Below, piece by piece: positions 51,505 through 61,869 of a stretch of DNA of 64,000 bases; within the stretch, counting starts at the first letter, position 1, and each line of letters opens with the position of its first letter. A program made the translations under genes and the position numbers. The DNA lies in the NCBI GenBank assembly GCA_027924585.1, contig BSBM01001439.1, positions 434,001-498,000 on the forward strand, read 5' to 3'. The notes under the pieces are model-generated. The model was not told the DNA's origin. It worked only from the letters and a program-made list of their open reading frames with translations, and did no database searches. The stretch is from Larix kaempferi. Lineage: Eukaryota; Streptophyta; Pinopsida; Pinales; Pinaceae.

Positions 51505-54335
51505 TTGTTGAATTGCCTAGTTAACTCAACTAGGTGGGTTGTCAAGTTGCGAAGCCCCTGCCCCAGTCACGTCACTTTCTTTGAGAACAACCCAAATTAC
51601 TTTTTTATTGTTGGCATTAAGATTACTAGAGATATTTCTATAACACATTCTCTGTTTGTGGATGATGTTATGCTATTTGGCTTGGGAATCCTTGCAGAGT
51701 GGATTCAATATAAGAAGATACTAGATTTTTTCTACTCGGTTTCTGGTATGATCATCAGTTAAATAAAGTCACATTTTATAAAACATTCCCTGCCGGCTGA
51801 TGTGGAACAGTCGATTAGCTCGATTCTGCCCCTTGATTTCATGGAGATGGCTGAAGGCACAAAATATCTGGGTTTTTTCATTAAGCCCTCTAATTATCAT
51901 ACCAATGACTGGTCATGGCTTGTTAAACGATTTGAAAATCGTATTGGACATTGGTGCTTTCGACATTTATCCTTGGGTGGTAGACTTACGCTGGCAAAAG
52001 CTGTTCTACAGAATTTGGGTGTCTATTGGTTTTCTCTTTGTAAGACTCCTAGATCCATCCTCGGTCTAATTCGAAGGAAGATGTTCAGCTTCTTATGGTC
52101 GGGTGGTGGGGCGCCGGAAAAATATCACCTTATAAAATGGACTTTGTTAGCTCGACCCTGGGACTTGGGGGGTTGGAATATAAAGGACCTGGATCATTTT
52201 GTCTCGCCTCTCCATGCAAAAAGTCTTTGGCGTGCACTTTTTGATAATTCTGTTTGGGAACTGATCATCAGAGCAAAGTACCTGAAAAATTCTTATGTGG
52301 CAATTTGGTTCCGTATGGGTCGGCCTGCTACTACCGGTGTTTCGAATTTATGGAATGGTTTGATGGGTTCTTTCAATGTAATTGCACAATGGATAACATG
52401 GATTCCTGGTAATGGACGTGACATTAAGCTGGGACTTGATCCGATTTTAGGGGGTCCACCTGTACACATCTTGTCTTCGGAATTAAGGACTCATCTCAGA
52501 GCAAATGGATTTTGCACCCTTGCTCATGCGGCTGGTCAATATAAGGATGGGCGTTCTGTGTGGATCTCGGCTCCACAGCTGGGATTGAATGGTATATTGG
52601 GGAATGAATGGGAAGACTATATCAGACCTTTTTATCAATCAAACATTCATTTATCTGAGACACCGGACAGATTAATTTGGTCGTTGGATGTGGCCTAGGG
52701 CAATGTTACTGCAAAAATGGCATATGATGCTATGTTCACAGATTGTCATCCTGAGATAAGCTGGTGGCACAAATCTGTTTGGAAGCTGGCCCTTCCACTT
52801 AAGATAAAATGCTTTATTTGGCTGGCGTTGTGTAACAAGATTCTTACATGGGATAATTTATGTCTTCGTGGCTTCAATGGTCTGGGTTGGTGTCTGCTTT
52901 GTTGTCTACAGGAGGAATCAATTATCCATCTCTTCTCCTCTTGTTCTTTTATTTGGGACCTTTGGAAGCAAATTGCATCTCTCTCTGGTATTTAGTTTCT
53001 CTGGAGTCATTCTTCTCTTAATGAATGCCTTGTTTCGTGGTCCCGTCATTCTAATATATGTGTTGAACTCCCTTATTTTATGATATGGGAGGTTTGGAAG
53101 GCTCAGAATTCTCGAATATTCGAGAACTCTGTGCCACATCGAGATTGGATTTGCTGTAAGACCCTGGCTGCATACAAGGAATATACAATAATTCATGAAA
53201 ATGATGCTAGTAGGAATGTTCTGGGCAACGGATGCAGGTTGGCTCCTTCGGTCCTGGTGTACCCATGTGGTTTCTTTGATGGGGCCACTGGGGGTGGGGC
53301 TGGGGTGGGTGAGGCTGGAGCAATACTACACATTTCCAACACATGCTTTTTCCATATTTGGCTCAATTTGGGTATTGGATCCAACACACGTAGTGAATTA
53401 TGCGCCCTATGGCTTTTGCTTTATTTTGCTCGCTCCAGACAAATCTCCTCCTTAGTGATTATGGGTGACTCTTTATCAATTATTTCTTGGGCAAATGGAA
53501 TTTCACCACTCAATGTTTTACTTCTCACACATTGGATGGATGCGGCCCGGAAATTACTTCTTGAATTTGAGCATACTCATATTGCTCATATTTTCAGAGA
53601 GGTGAATACGGAGGCTAATATGCTCTCCAAGCGGGCTCTTACCTCTCAGACGGGGGTCATTATGTGGCAGGAATGGCGGGAGGATTCACTCTTTTCACAT
53701 GGTTCACAACAGTTACATTGGTGTTGATATTTTTGGCTTCTTTTTCAGTGGTTCATATTGTTAAACTTTTTTTTTTTTGGGGTATCAACATATGTTTTTT
53801 GTGACTAATACTACTATGTGCAGATCTATAAAATGTCTCAGATTCCAACTCCTCGTTGGGCTCCTGGCTATATATACATTTTGCGGCTATATTTATGCGG
53901 TTCTATTGTTGCTGGCAGTTTTATGTTTCGGATGTAAAAACTTTAACAAAACTTTCATATGTGCTGTGTTGGCTTGCTCGTTGGAGCGATACTCTTCTGT
54001 CGATTTTGGTCATTGGTTGGGCCATCGTATTTATCGGCCGGCTGGATTTTTGACACATATGGTTTATGTTATATTTTCTATGGTTTATGCTGGTGCATAT
54101 CTACCTTCCCTACAGGACGTCCTCCTGTTTGATCCCTGGATTTATGCGACATGTGACTCTATTATTTAGTGACATATTTGGTCACAAGATGCTGATTTTG
54201 CTGTCTATGTGACGGTTGTCCTTGGTCTTTCTCTAGACAGGGTGTTTACCTTTGTACTTTTTTGACAGTTGGACATATTTACTATTTCGCATATTAATAG
54301 TAAGTTTAATTTTTTTGTGGAAAAAAAAGATCACA
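51505..54335 (+). pseudogene. LINE (L1-type) 3' half: RT, zf-RVT and RNase H
   Basis: The order of pieces is as follows. The RT catalytic box SLFVDDVMLFG is at 51652-51684 (FVDD at 51655-51666). An RT thumb-type frame lies at 51802-52698 (TKYLGFFIKP, LSLGGRLTLAKAVLQNL, KMFSFLWSG, KWTLLARPWDLGGWNIKDL). A zinc-binding zf-RVT region lies at 52717-52995 (WHKSVWKLALPLKIKCFIWL, WCLLCCLQEESIIHLFSSC). A frame at 53080-53727 carries an RNase H domain with D67, E106 and D130, but Asn in place of the fourth acidic residue (VNTEAN). Frame changes and stops separate the pieces. A short A8 run near 54321-54330 may be the tail. The 5' part, including the endonuclease and early RT, is absent, as in 5'-truncated LINE insertions. 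Confidence 0.85.
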
Positions 54336-54561
54336 TTGAGTGTAGAATGGTTGAAATGAAATATTTTAGATTCACTTTATTTTACTTTTAAATTGAAAGA
54401 GAAAAGCGATATACATATCTGTTAGTGAATGTGATGCAGTGGGGTAGCAACTTCCTGCAATATCACACATGTACATTGGGATTTCTCCACATTTTCTATA
54501 AAAAAAATCAATTACACAATTGAGATGGCAATTCAAGCTAAAAATCACATATATATATGCC

Positions 54562-54650
54562 CATGGGGCGTAGAATAGATTGTGAATGGGTGCACTGTTA
54601 AGACACTCCTTGTGTTAGGTCACCGGTTCGAAACTTCGTGGGTACTAGCT
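54562..54650 (+). mobile_element. SINE-like segment with box B
   Basis: GGTCACCGGTTCGAAACTTC (54619-54638) contains a good Pol III box B (GGTTCGAAAC). An upstream GGGTGCACTGTTAAGACAC stretch could hold a decayed box A. It runs into a TA/CA microsatellite, as many plant SINE tails do. Confidence 0.4.
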
Positions 54651-54651
54651 T

Positions 54652-54684
54652 ACTATATATATATATATATATACACACACACCA
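54652..54684. repeat. Compound (TA)n(CA)n microsatellite
   Basis: About ten TA units are followed by about five AC units. Confidence 0.9.
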
Positions 54685-55171
54685 TAGTTTTACAAAACGC
54701 ATACAATCTCTAGCTCTTCAAACCCTAGCTAGGGAAAACCATGAAAATCCTAGCCACCACTAAAACTCCACAACAAGCTAGCATCAACATCAACAAGTCT
54801 TCCATGGATTCAGCAAGAAGCTTATATCACACAAGCTCCCCACACCAGCATTGTTGTCTTCCTTAATGTTTACAAGACCTAGCCACGTTGCCTCACAAAA
54901 GTACATGAAAGACAATGCTAGTGCTAGCCTCCAAATCTACATGTCTATCCTAGGGTTTGCGTTTTTAAACCTCAAGTCTTCAACTCGTGCATCAACACAA
55001 ACACCAAGACCTCCATGGAACATCAAAGATACAGTGACAGAGTTTTCTTCCAAGTAAAGTATCATACCAAGCTTAAGACTCATCAAGTTGATCTCTCCAT
55101 GATCTTGCCCTAGTCTCATGCTTCGCAAGAACAAGGCTACAAAACCATCCAGGGCATTAGCTCCACTCTCC

Positions 55172-56383
55172 TGTTAGATTGTGGTAACTTCAGGATGTCC
55201 TCCATGGTTCAAATGCCTTGCATGGAGGTACATTAGCTGCATAGGTACATTAGCTGCATAGGCATCAGTATGGAGTAGAGGGTGAGATACACTCTACTCA
55301 GTGGCATGAGTCTAGTGGTGGCTGCATGCGGACCTTCCAGAGTGTTTTGACCTTTGCATGCATGAGTTTTGCATGACCTGTCATCAATCATTGGATGTAT
55401 GCAAAAGTGACTTTTGCATGCACCGAGAATTAGGGTTTTGGTAAACCTAATTAATCAATGAGATTATTTATATAGGTAGGGGGTCACTGGGTGAGGTTGC
55501 TCAGTTGTATTATCAGAGAGTGATAGTGCCGGAGTGAGGAGGGCGTAGTTGTGCATGCAGGGCGACTTTCTGAGAGAGAGAGAGGAGCTGTTGCAGGAGC
55601 TAGGAAGGTCATATCTAAGCTGGATCAGTGACCTTCAGCTTCAGAGTCACTAGGCACCCAGGTCTGTGGACTGAGACAGTCCATTAGAGAGCATTATGCT
55701 CAATTTAGAGGATGACATGTTCACTTGGAGGAGGGCGCATTTCCCAAGGAGGGAGAACTCATTTGGAGCCAGATCGACCGATTCAGAGTTTGAGACTTCC
55801 AGGATAGCTTCGCCTCAGCATTCGAGGAAGGTTAGGGACGATTAGAGCTCAGATTTGCTGAGATCCGGTCCAGTACGAGCATTAGAGATCCAGAGGGGAG
55901 GGCGCACTTCTGCATGCAGTGGAGGTCGCATTCTTCAGAGGGTTGTCTTCAGAGAGAGCAGATCAGAGCAGTGTGATACAGAGAGACAGATCAGTCAGAG
56001 GTACCTGCATAGATACTCGGATCCAATTTACCAGTTAGGGATTACTCTTCCAGTGCATGCATTAATTGATGCATGCAGATCTAGAGTCTGTCCAGTTTAG
56101 GGATTGAGTTACCTTTGAGGTAATACTGTATTGTACTTGTCCATTTATATATATGCTCTGGGCTCGAGAGAGAAGATAGCCCCACAGTTTGCTGGTTTTC
56201 CCCGGTTGGGGTTTCCATGGTATATTTGGTGTTCTTTGTGTGATTGCATGTGTTTTAGTTTGGTAATGAGATCTAGCTGTTGAATTTATATTTATATGAG
56301 CATGTATTGATATCGAGACTCAAACTGTTTGAGATATCAGGGAGATTCAGAGGGAGTAGTGATCTCTAAATCAAATATTTACA
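55172..56383 (+). mobile_element. Copia-type LTR, 1.2 kb, with PBS
   Basis: It begins TGTTAGATTGTGGTAAC and ends AATATTTACA. It is followed by the primer site TGGTATCAGATCC (56384-56396), one step from TGGTATCAGAGC. A CCCCACAG..GGTTTTCCCCGGTTGGG block near 56180-56215 is typical of Copia R/U5. TATATATATGC near 56147 may be the TATA. Only 46 bp of internal region remain before the next element starts at 56430. No gag or pol from this element was found on the far side. Confidence 0.75.
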
Positions 56384-56429
56384 TGGTATCAGATCCCTGG
56401 TAAGGGTCAGAGAGGGAAGTCACACAAAG

Positions 56430-57070
56430 TGTTAGTTTTTCAGCATTTAATTCAATCTGATTTAGGATCTTAACTGAGAGAACAACATGTACAACATATC
56501 AAACACAAGAGACAAGAGACACGAAGCATTTCACCGAGGAAAACCAAGAAGGTGAAAAACCCCGCAACTTCCTCAGAGATAGAATGAGCATGAATACAAA
56601 GATCACCAAGATGAAACCGCAAAACAAGAGATAGTCTTCTAGCATCATCTCCTCCTCCACTTGTGCGCACTCCTCCTCTCTCTCACTAATGTGAAGTGAG
56701 TGAGTGTGTGAATGAACAAATGAGAGAGTCACACTCTCTATTTATACTTTACTTTGACTTGCCTTTTACTCTAACTAGGTCATCCCCACTTAACCACTTA
56801 ATATAATGCTAACTGGGCCGATCCCACTAGGGTGGTCTAATAACCCTTTGACCCACGCAACTTATACAGGGCCGACCCCACCAAGGTGGTCTAATAACCT
56901 ATCAAATATAAGTTGCGACACTTACAATAATACTTGCGACACTTGCAAATACAAATGACGACGCTTCCAATTGGAGGAATAATACATCTCTGTTGGGGAT
57001 ACAATAAAGTACAAATGTAATACATACAATATACAAGTGAATATCTTTCGAAGTTACAAATACATCAACA
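56430..57070 (-). repeat. 3' LTR of minus-strand Copia element
   Basis: This LTR is 641 bp. On the minus strand it starts TGTTGATGTATTTGTAAC and ends AAAACTAACA. It has a minus-strand TATA (TATAAATAGAGAG) near 56740 and the conserved GCGGGGTTTTTCACC/CCTCGGTGAAA block. The left flank 56425-56429 is CAAAG; no partner duplication was found on the other side. Confidence 0.8.
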
Positions 57071-57319
57071 CTCCCTCTTAACTAGGAAGGTATTCTCTTG
57101 ACACAGGTCATCAATACATATCGGCACAAGTCTTCAATTCTGGAGTTGGATCATCGTCACTGCTGTTGTACTCATCATCTTGATCACTGGTGCTATCTCT
57201 CAATTCTACTCGTCATAGGAAGTTCTACAGAGCCAACCCTTTTTCATGCTGGTTGTAGGCCTAGCCTCCTGTAGGTCTTCGACATCTGTGGCCATCCCAT
57301 GGAATGTGCATCAACAAAA

Positions 57320-57915
57320 CCTCGAAAGAGCATCCCAGGAATTTTATGAGCACACAGCTCAACCCATCGGATCTCCCAGGATCATTTACATGTGACCACC
57401 ACAAAACCTCGAAAGAGCATCCGAGCTCAAACTATCGGATCTCCCAGGATCTTTTACATTTGGTCAGGAAAAACCTTAAAAGAGTGTCTTGCAACCTGCA
57501 AGATCTCTAAAGAGCATCCGAGGACTTTTACGAGCACATAGCTCAACCTATCGGATCTCCAGGACTAATTACATGCCTCCTGTAGCAAAACCTCGAAAGA
57601 GCATCTGAGCTCAAACTATCGAATCTCTCAGGATCTTTTCTATGCTACCTGTAGCAAAACCTCGAAAGAGTATCTGAGCTCAAACTATCGGATCTCCAGG
57701 ATCTTTTCTATGTTACCTACACAATCTGTCCACGACCAACCTGTAGCAAAACCTCAAAAGAGTATCCGAGCTCAAACTATCGGATCTCCCAGGATATTTT
57801 CTATGCTACCTACACAATCTGTCCATGGCCAACCTGTAGCAAAACCTTGAAAGAGTATCCGAGCTCAAACTATCGGATCTCCCAGGATCTTTTCTATGCT
57901 ACCTACACAATCTGT
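57320..57915. repeat. Minisatellite array 1, units of about 68-93 bp
   Basis: Each unit carries AAAACCTCGAAAGAGCATC, then CTCAAACTATCGGATCTCCC and AGGATCTTTT. Unit starts are near 57320, 57407, 57475, 57591, 57660, 57752 and 57845. Length variation comes from an optional CTACCTACACAATCTGTCCA segment. It lies between the Copia pol frame and its 3' LTR. Confidence 0.85.
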
Positions 57916-57924
57916 CCACGGCCA

Positions 57925-58225
57925 CGGAGTATCATTCTGATACTCATGATCATACTGATCATCATCATGCAGTACATCATCCTGATGTATATCATCTGGA
58001 GCATCGTCTTGATGCTCATGATCATCCTGATCATCATCACAGCATCACCCTGATGCATATCATATGGAGCATCGTCCTGATGCTCATCACACATGATCAT
58101 CCTGATCATCATCACAACATCATCCTGATGCATATCATCTGGAGCATCATCCTGATGCTCATCATATATGATCATCTTGATCATCATACATAGCAGTAAC
58201 TGGAGCATCGTCCTGATGCTCATCA
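57925..58225. repeat. Minisatellite array 2, ATCATC-rich, units of 61-76 bp
   Basis: The core GGAGCATCGTCCTGATGCTC recurs at about 57998, 58066, 58141 and 58202, separated by TGATCATCCTGATCATCATC blocks. The units are nearly palindromic (GAGCATC..GATGCTC). It abuts array 1. Confidence 0.85.
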
Positions 58226-58302
58226 CACAACGCTTACATCCACAGCCATGGGAAGGATCCTCCTACCACCATGCTTGGAATGGCTTCTGCAAATGTGTCC
58301 CA

Positions 58303-59720
58303 TCACTTCTTCCTCGAAGTATCTTCTATCTGAAGAACACCAAACCTCTCTCTGAAGTACTCGAACTTCACTTTCGCTAGTGGTTTGGTCAACACATTTG
58401 CAATCTGCTCATCTGTCGCAACATATTGGAGCTTCACTGCTCCTCTTTGCACCATATCCCTGATATAGTGATATTTGATCTCGATGTGCTTCGACCTGTC
58501 ATGGAACACCGGGTTCTCTGACAACTTCACACAACTCTGGTTGTCACAATAGATACAGGTAGCATCCAACTGGAGATCAAATAAATCAGACAGTAGCTTC
58601 CTTAGCCATACTGCCTCACAACTAGCCGAACAATCTGCAACATACTTTGCTTCGGCTGTACTTAGTGCTTACGCAGGATTGCTTCCTGCTAAACCAAGAG
58701 ATCACACCTGATCCCACACTGAAGCAACAACCCGAAGTGCTCTTCCTATCTGCAGCACTGCCTGCCCAATCTGAATCAACATAACCCTCCAGGTTAAACT
58801 TTTGATTCGCATCATACTTGAGCCGATAATCAATCGTACCCTTCAGGTACCTCAGAATATGCTTCACAGCAATCAAGTGAACATGTCTAGGGTCTGTCAG
58901 AAACTGGCTCAAGGTGTTCACCGCAAAGCAAATATCTGGTCTCGTGTTCATCAGGTACATCAAGGACCTAATCATCTGACGATACATCGTGGCATCAACC
59001 GACTCTGAAGAAGTATCACTCAATAGCTTCAGGTTCGATGCCATAGGTGTGGCCATGGCCTTGCAGTCCATCATCCTGAACCACTTCAGGATCTCTACTG
59101 CATACTTCCCTTGTCCAAGGAAGATTTCATCTGTACTCTGCCACACCTCCATACCTAGAAATTAATGCATCATACCCAAGTTCTTCATCTCGAACTCGGC
59201 AGCAAGCTTCCTCTTCGTGTCGGAAATCAACCTATCCTCACCTGTCACAAACAGGTTATCCACATACAGTAGGAATATCACTGGATTGCCTTCCTCAACC
59301 TTGTAGTAAAGGTTGGAATCCGCTTTACTCTTGGTAAAGCCCAAATTGGACAGGAAGCTGTCTACCCTGCCATACCATGTCCTGGGTGCTTGCTTCAAGC
59401 CATACAAGGCTTTCTTCAATCTGCACACATATGACTCCTTGTCATGTGTCTCAAATCCGAGTGGCTGCTCCACTTCCTCTTCAACTACACCATTCAAGAA
59501 AGCTGTCTTGACATCCATCTGGTGTATCTTCCACTTCATCACTTGCCTTGTATTTCTCTATGCTACTATCTACAGCATGCTTGATCTTGTAGATCTACTT
59601 GGAAGTCACAACAGACTTCCCTTCTGGTCTTGGGACCACATCCCAAACATCATTCTTCATGATCGATTGGTATTCCTCGATCATGGCATCCTTCCATTAC
59701 TGCATCCCTGATCCTGGGAA
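58303..59720 (-). pseudogene. Copia reverse transcriptase-RNase H remnant
   Basis: Sense order is as follows. MIEEYQSIMKNDVWDVVPRP lies near 59690. About 30 conserved residues are then missing. Next come MDVKTAFLNGVVEEE, LKKALYGLKQAPRTWYGRVD and LLYVDNLFVTG, a TAA at 59162-59164, FLGMEVW, MIRSLMYLMNTRPDICFAVN, HILRYLKGT, DSDWAGSAADRKSTSG, a frameshift near 58600, and finally IYCDNQSCVKLSENPVFHDR and HYIRDMV. This is the standard Copia RVT_2/RNase H order. The YVDD box is YVDN (codons at 59255-59266). Together with the deletion, the stop and the frameshift, that makes it inactive. Confidence 0.88.
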
Positions 59721-59815
59721 CTTCAATATCTTCAATAGGTAGTTTTCTTGAACTTCGTCATTGAAACAAATGTCATTGTCCTTCTTTTGAAGGTGATTGT
59801 ACACGATCTTTCCTA

Positions 59816-59960
59816 CAAGTCAAATTCTATTGCATGATTAGAAACTTCTCATAGTTTTTCAAAAACAAATTCTTACACATAAAGACATGTCATATAGTCA
59901 CACAATTATTTTAGATAATGCTTCAATACAACATTTATCCATATCCCGTAACTTTCTAGA
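59816..59960. other. Spacer between two retroelements
   Basis: This is AT-rich, with no recognisable content. It ends in CTAGA, compared below with CTATA beyond 63212 as a possible imperfect TSD. Confidence 0.4.
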
Positions 59961-60204
59961 TGTAATATCCATAGTTGGATATTCTCAATAAACTTGGAAT
60001 GAGCCCATAATTTCTGAAATAACCCACATATCCGTAGATATAAAAATGATATATAAATTTATAGATTGATGAGATGATAAATATACAATTGTTGGCCCGC
60101 TTTTATAGTAGCCTGGGCATTGCCTATTTGAGGGGACGCATCCTCTCATTAACTATTACTCCTACTTATTATTAATATTAATGTATTATTAATTATTTGT
60201 TACA
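59961..60204 (-). repeat. 3' LTR of the small LTR element
   Basis: This is 244 bp, TG..CA, next to the polypurine tract. Its partner is at 62970-63212. Confidence 0.88.
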
Positions 60205-60240
60205 TTGCCTTCCCCTTAAGGGAAGCTTTGTCCTCAAAGC

Positions 60241-60645
60241 TTATTGAAGACAAGGGTTATGTCTTCTTTTATCTTGAACCGTCATCTCTAGATCTTTTTT
60301 TGTATTTGCGATACTTGATGAAATGAGGTGATATGAGTTACGAATTCCAAAGAAGAACTGCCGCATCGTCTCTGATGTGGTCCATCCGAGATCTATTTTT
60401 ATCGGAGCTATTTGATCGCTTTGTGAGATGGGTCTTCTCGTTTGTTTAGTATTTTGATTTGATGTTCTTACTTGTCTTGCAACATGACTCTTTTCTGTAT
60501 GTTCATTTTGACCCTTTCGTTGGTCAAAATGACGTTTATAATTGGGGTGTCGATAAGGAGTTTTTGTTGTTTGTTCTTCTGCTGGATTGACTTCTTTTTT
60601 ATTTGTATTGAAGACTGGATTTGTATTTGCTTCTTTTTTTCTCAA
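60241..60645 (-). pseudogene. Frame-shifted C-terminal tail of the retropepsin-coil frame
   Basis: This 134-codon frame overlaps the end of the 320-residue frame and runs to just before the polypurine tract. It is basic and Gln/Asn-rich (YRHPNYKRHFDQRKGQNEH) and ends HNPCLQ. Many gypsy polyproteins end close to the polypurine tract in a similar way. It is most simply the original C-terminal part, separated by one indel; a programmed shift cannot be excluded. Confidence 0.45.
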
Positions 60646-61561
60646 CGTAGATTTTTGAGTCCAAAGGCTTTGATGTCCTCTTTTGACTTTGCTCCAACTT
60701 ATTGTGTAACGAGTCTTTTTCCTTTTTAAGATTCCGGGTCATTTCTTCTTGCGCTTTCTTATCATCTTTAAGCTTCTGAATTTGATCCATTAGATCTTGT
60801 TTGTGCTTCTTGAAGTGACCATTTTTGTCAATGTCTTCTAATAGTTTCTTCTGAAGATCTCGATTCTCCTCTTCTAGCTTTTGATTCTGTTGTGCTTTAT
60901 TCTTCGTCTTTTTTATTTGAAGAAGCAATTTCTGATTATGATCTCTTAAACGAGAGATCTCTTCTTCTTTATCTGTGACGATTTTGTCGAATTCTGACTG
61001 CATCTTTTGATTTTCTTGCGAAATGACCATGGCGATATCCTTGAAGTCTTTTGATGCCACGATTTTGGAATCTAACTTCATTCTAACATCTTGTAGTGTG
61101 ACTTGCTTCTTCTTATACGAAAACGTTAAATTTTTTTTCTTCATATTTAAGATAATTGTCTCCAATGTTTCCATCCAAGATAAGCCAAGAATGATGTCAA
61201 CTTCATTTAGGTAAATAGTCATAACATTGAATTGGGATGTGAACTTATATTCATCAATTTCTAGTTGTAAGTCCCTAATTGCATATTGCTTCTCACCCCA
61301 TTTATCTTTCTTTTCGATTATGCTTAGTTCTGGGATGAATAATTGATTTGCCAAGGTGACGTTAATGTGATTTTTCTCGATGGTTGGGCAAATAGCGATG
61401 CTAATAGGCTTTCTTTGAATAATCCCTTCAAGTTTTAGTATGTCAATGGCTACCTTTGAGCGGGTCTTCTGGAATCTTCCTCTTTTGTCACTTTGAGACT
61501 CCATTTTTTCTTCCTTTGACTTTGATTTTTTGTATTTCTTCCTTGGATAATAAATGGTCAC
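60599..61561 (-). CDS. Retropepsin-like domain plus coiled coil (320 aa), non-autonomous element
   Basis: The frame starts at an ATG after an AT-rich spacer. Residues 1-35 are very basic. Residues 36-157 resemble the gypsy protease fold: KVAIDILKLEGIIQRKPISI, ANQLFIPE, then VDIILGLSWMETLETIIL and LTFSYKKKQVTLQ, matching the DvILGmdWL and F..kg..v.L signatures. The catalytic D[ST]G is absent; the expected place (about 55-62) reads IAICPTIE. Residues about 175-295 are a Lys/Glu/Gln-rich heptad-like coiled coil (EEEISRLRDHNQKLLLQIKK, LEEENRDLQKKLLED). The downstream frame at 60645-60241 overlaps and may be the original C-terminus after a frameshift. The function is unknown. An inactive protease-derived binding domain joined to an oligomerisation coil is what the sequence suggests. 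Confidence 0.65.
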   Translation of the reverse strand: MTIYYPRKKYKKSKSKEEKMESQSDKRGRFQKTRSKVAIDILKLEGIIQRKPISIAICPTIEKNHINVTLANQLFIPELSIIEKKDKWGEKQYAIRDLQLEIDEYKFTSQFNVMTIYLNEVDIILGLSWMETLETIILNMKKKNLTFSYKKKQVTLQDVRMKLDSKIVASKDFKDIAMVISQENQKMQSEFDKIVTDKEEEISRLRDHNQKLLLQIKKTKNKAQQNQKLEEENRDLQKKLLEDIDKNGHFKKHKQDLMDQIQKLKDDKKAQEEMTRNLKKEKDSLHNKLEQSQKRTSKPLDSKIYVEKKRSKYKSSLQYK

Positions 61562-61869
61562 GCGGTGTAATATTTTGCTCTAATTAATAATTGTAATTTT
61601 TTACAATCATTAAATAATTTTATTATTATGGCCAATAATAATAATTTTTTTTTGTGAAAATAAGGAGATTTAGGTTTTTGAAATAATAATATGTATTATT
61701 ATGGATAAAATAATACTATTAATACGGAATTTAATGGGGAATGTAATGTTTTAAACTATTATAATAATATTTATTATTTTTAATAAAATATTATTATAAA
61801 AATTTCATGTGAAATAGATGAGAATTAGGGTTGTACTATAATAATATATATTATTTAGAAATAATAATA

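Larger units (their letters stand above)
54336..55171. other. Intergenic sequence
   Basis: Nothing is recognised apart from the SINE-like segment and the microsatellite listed separately. The open frames at 54851-55134 overlap on both strands and look like chance. Confidence 0.4.
56430..59815 (-). mobile_element. Minus-strand Copia element, 3' half
   Basis: It has a 3' LTR at 56430-57070, then on the sense strand upstream two minisatellite arrays and a broken RT-RNase H frame up to 59815. The sequence AAGAGGGAG directly before TGTTGATG (57070) is the polypurine tract. Everything 5' of the RT (gag, protease, integrase, 5' LTR, primer site) is missing. The element lies 46 bp inside another Copia element. 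Its LTR belongs to the family of the LTR at 17007-17595. Confidence 0.82.

Noticed and set aside
53777-54169. 130-codon hydrophobic frame after the LINE RNase H
   Set aside because: Probably LINE 3' untranslated sequence; no domain, and overlapping frames are also open.
57925-58225. CRISPR-like array
   Set aside because: Repeats and spacers are not uniform, units are near-palindromic tandem copies, and the context is a plant Copia element.
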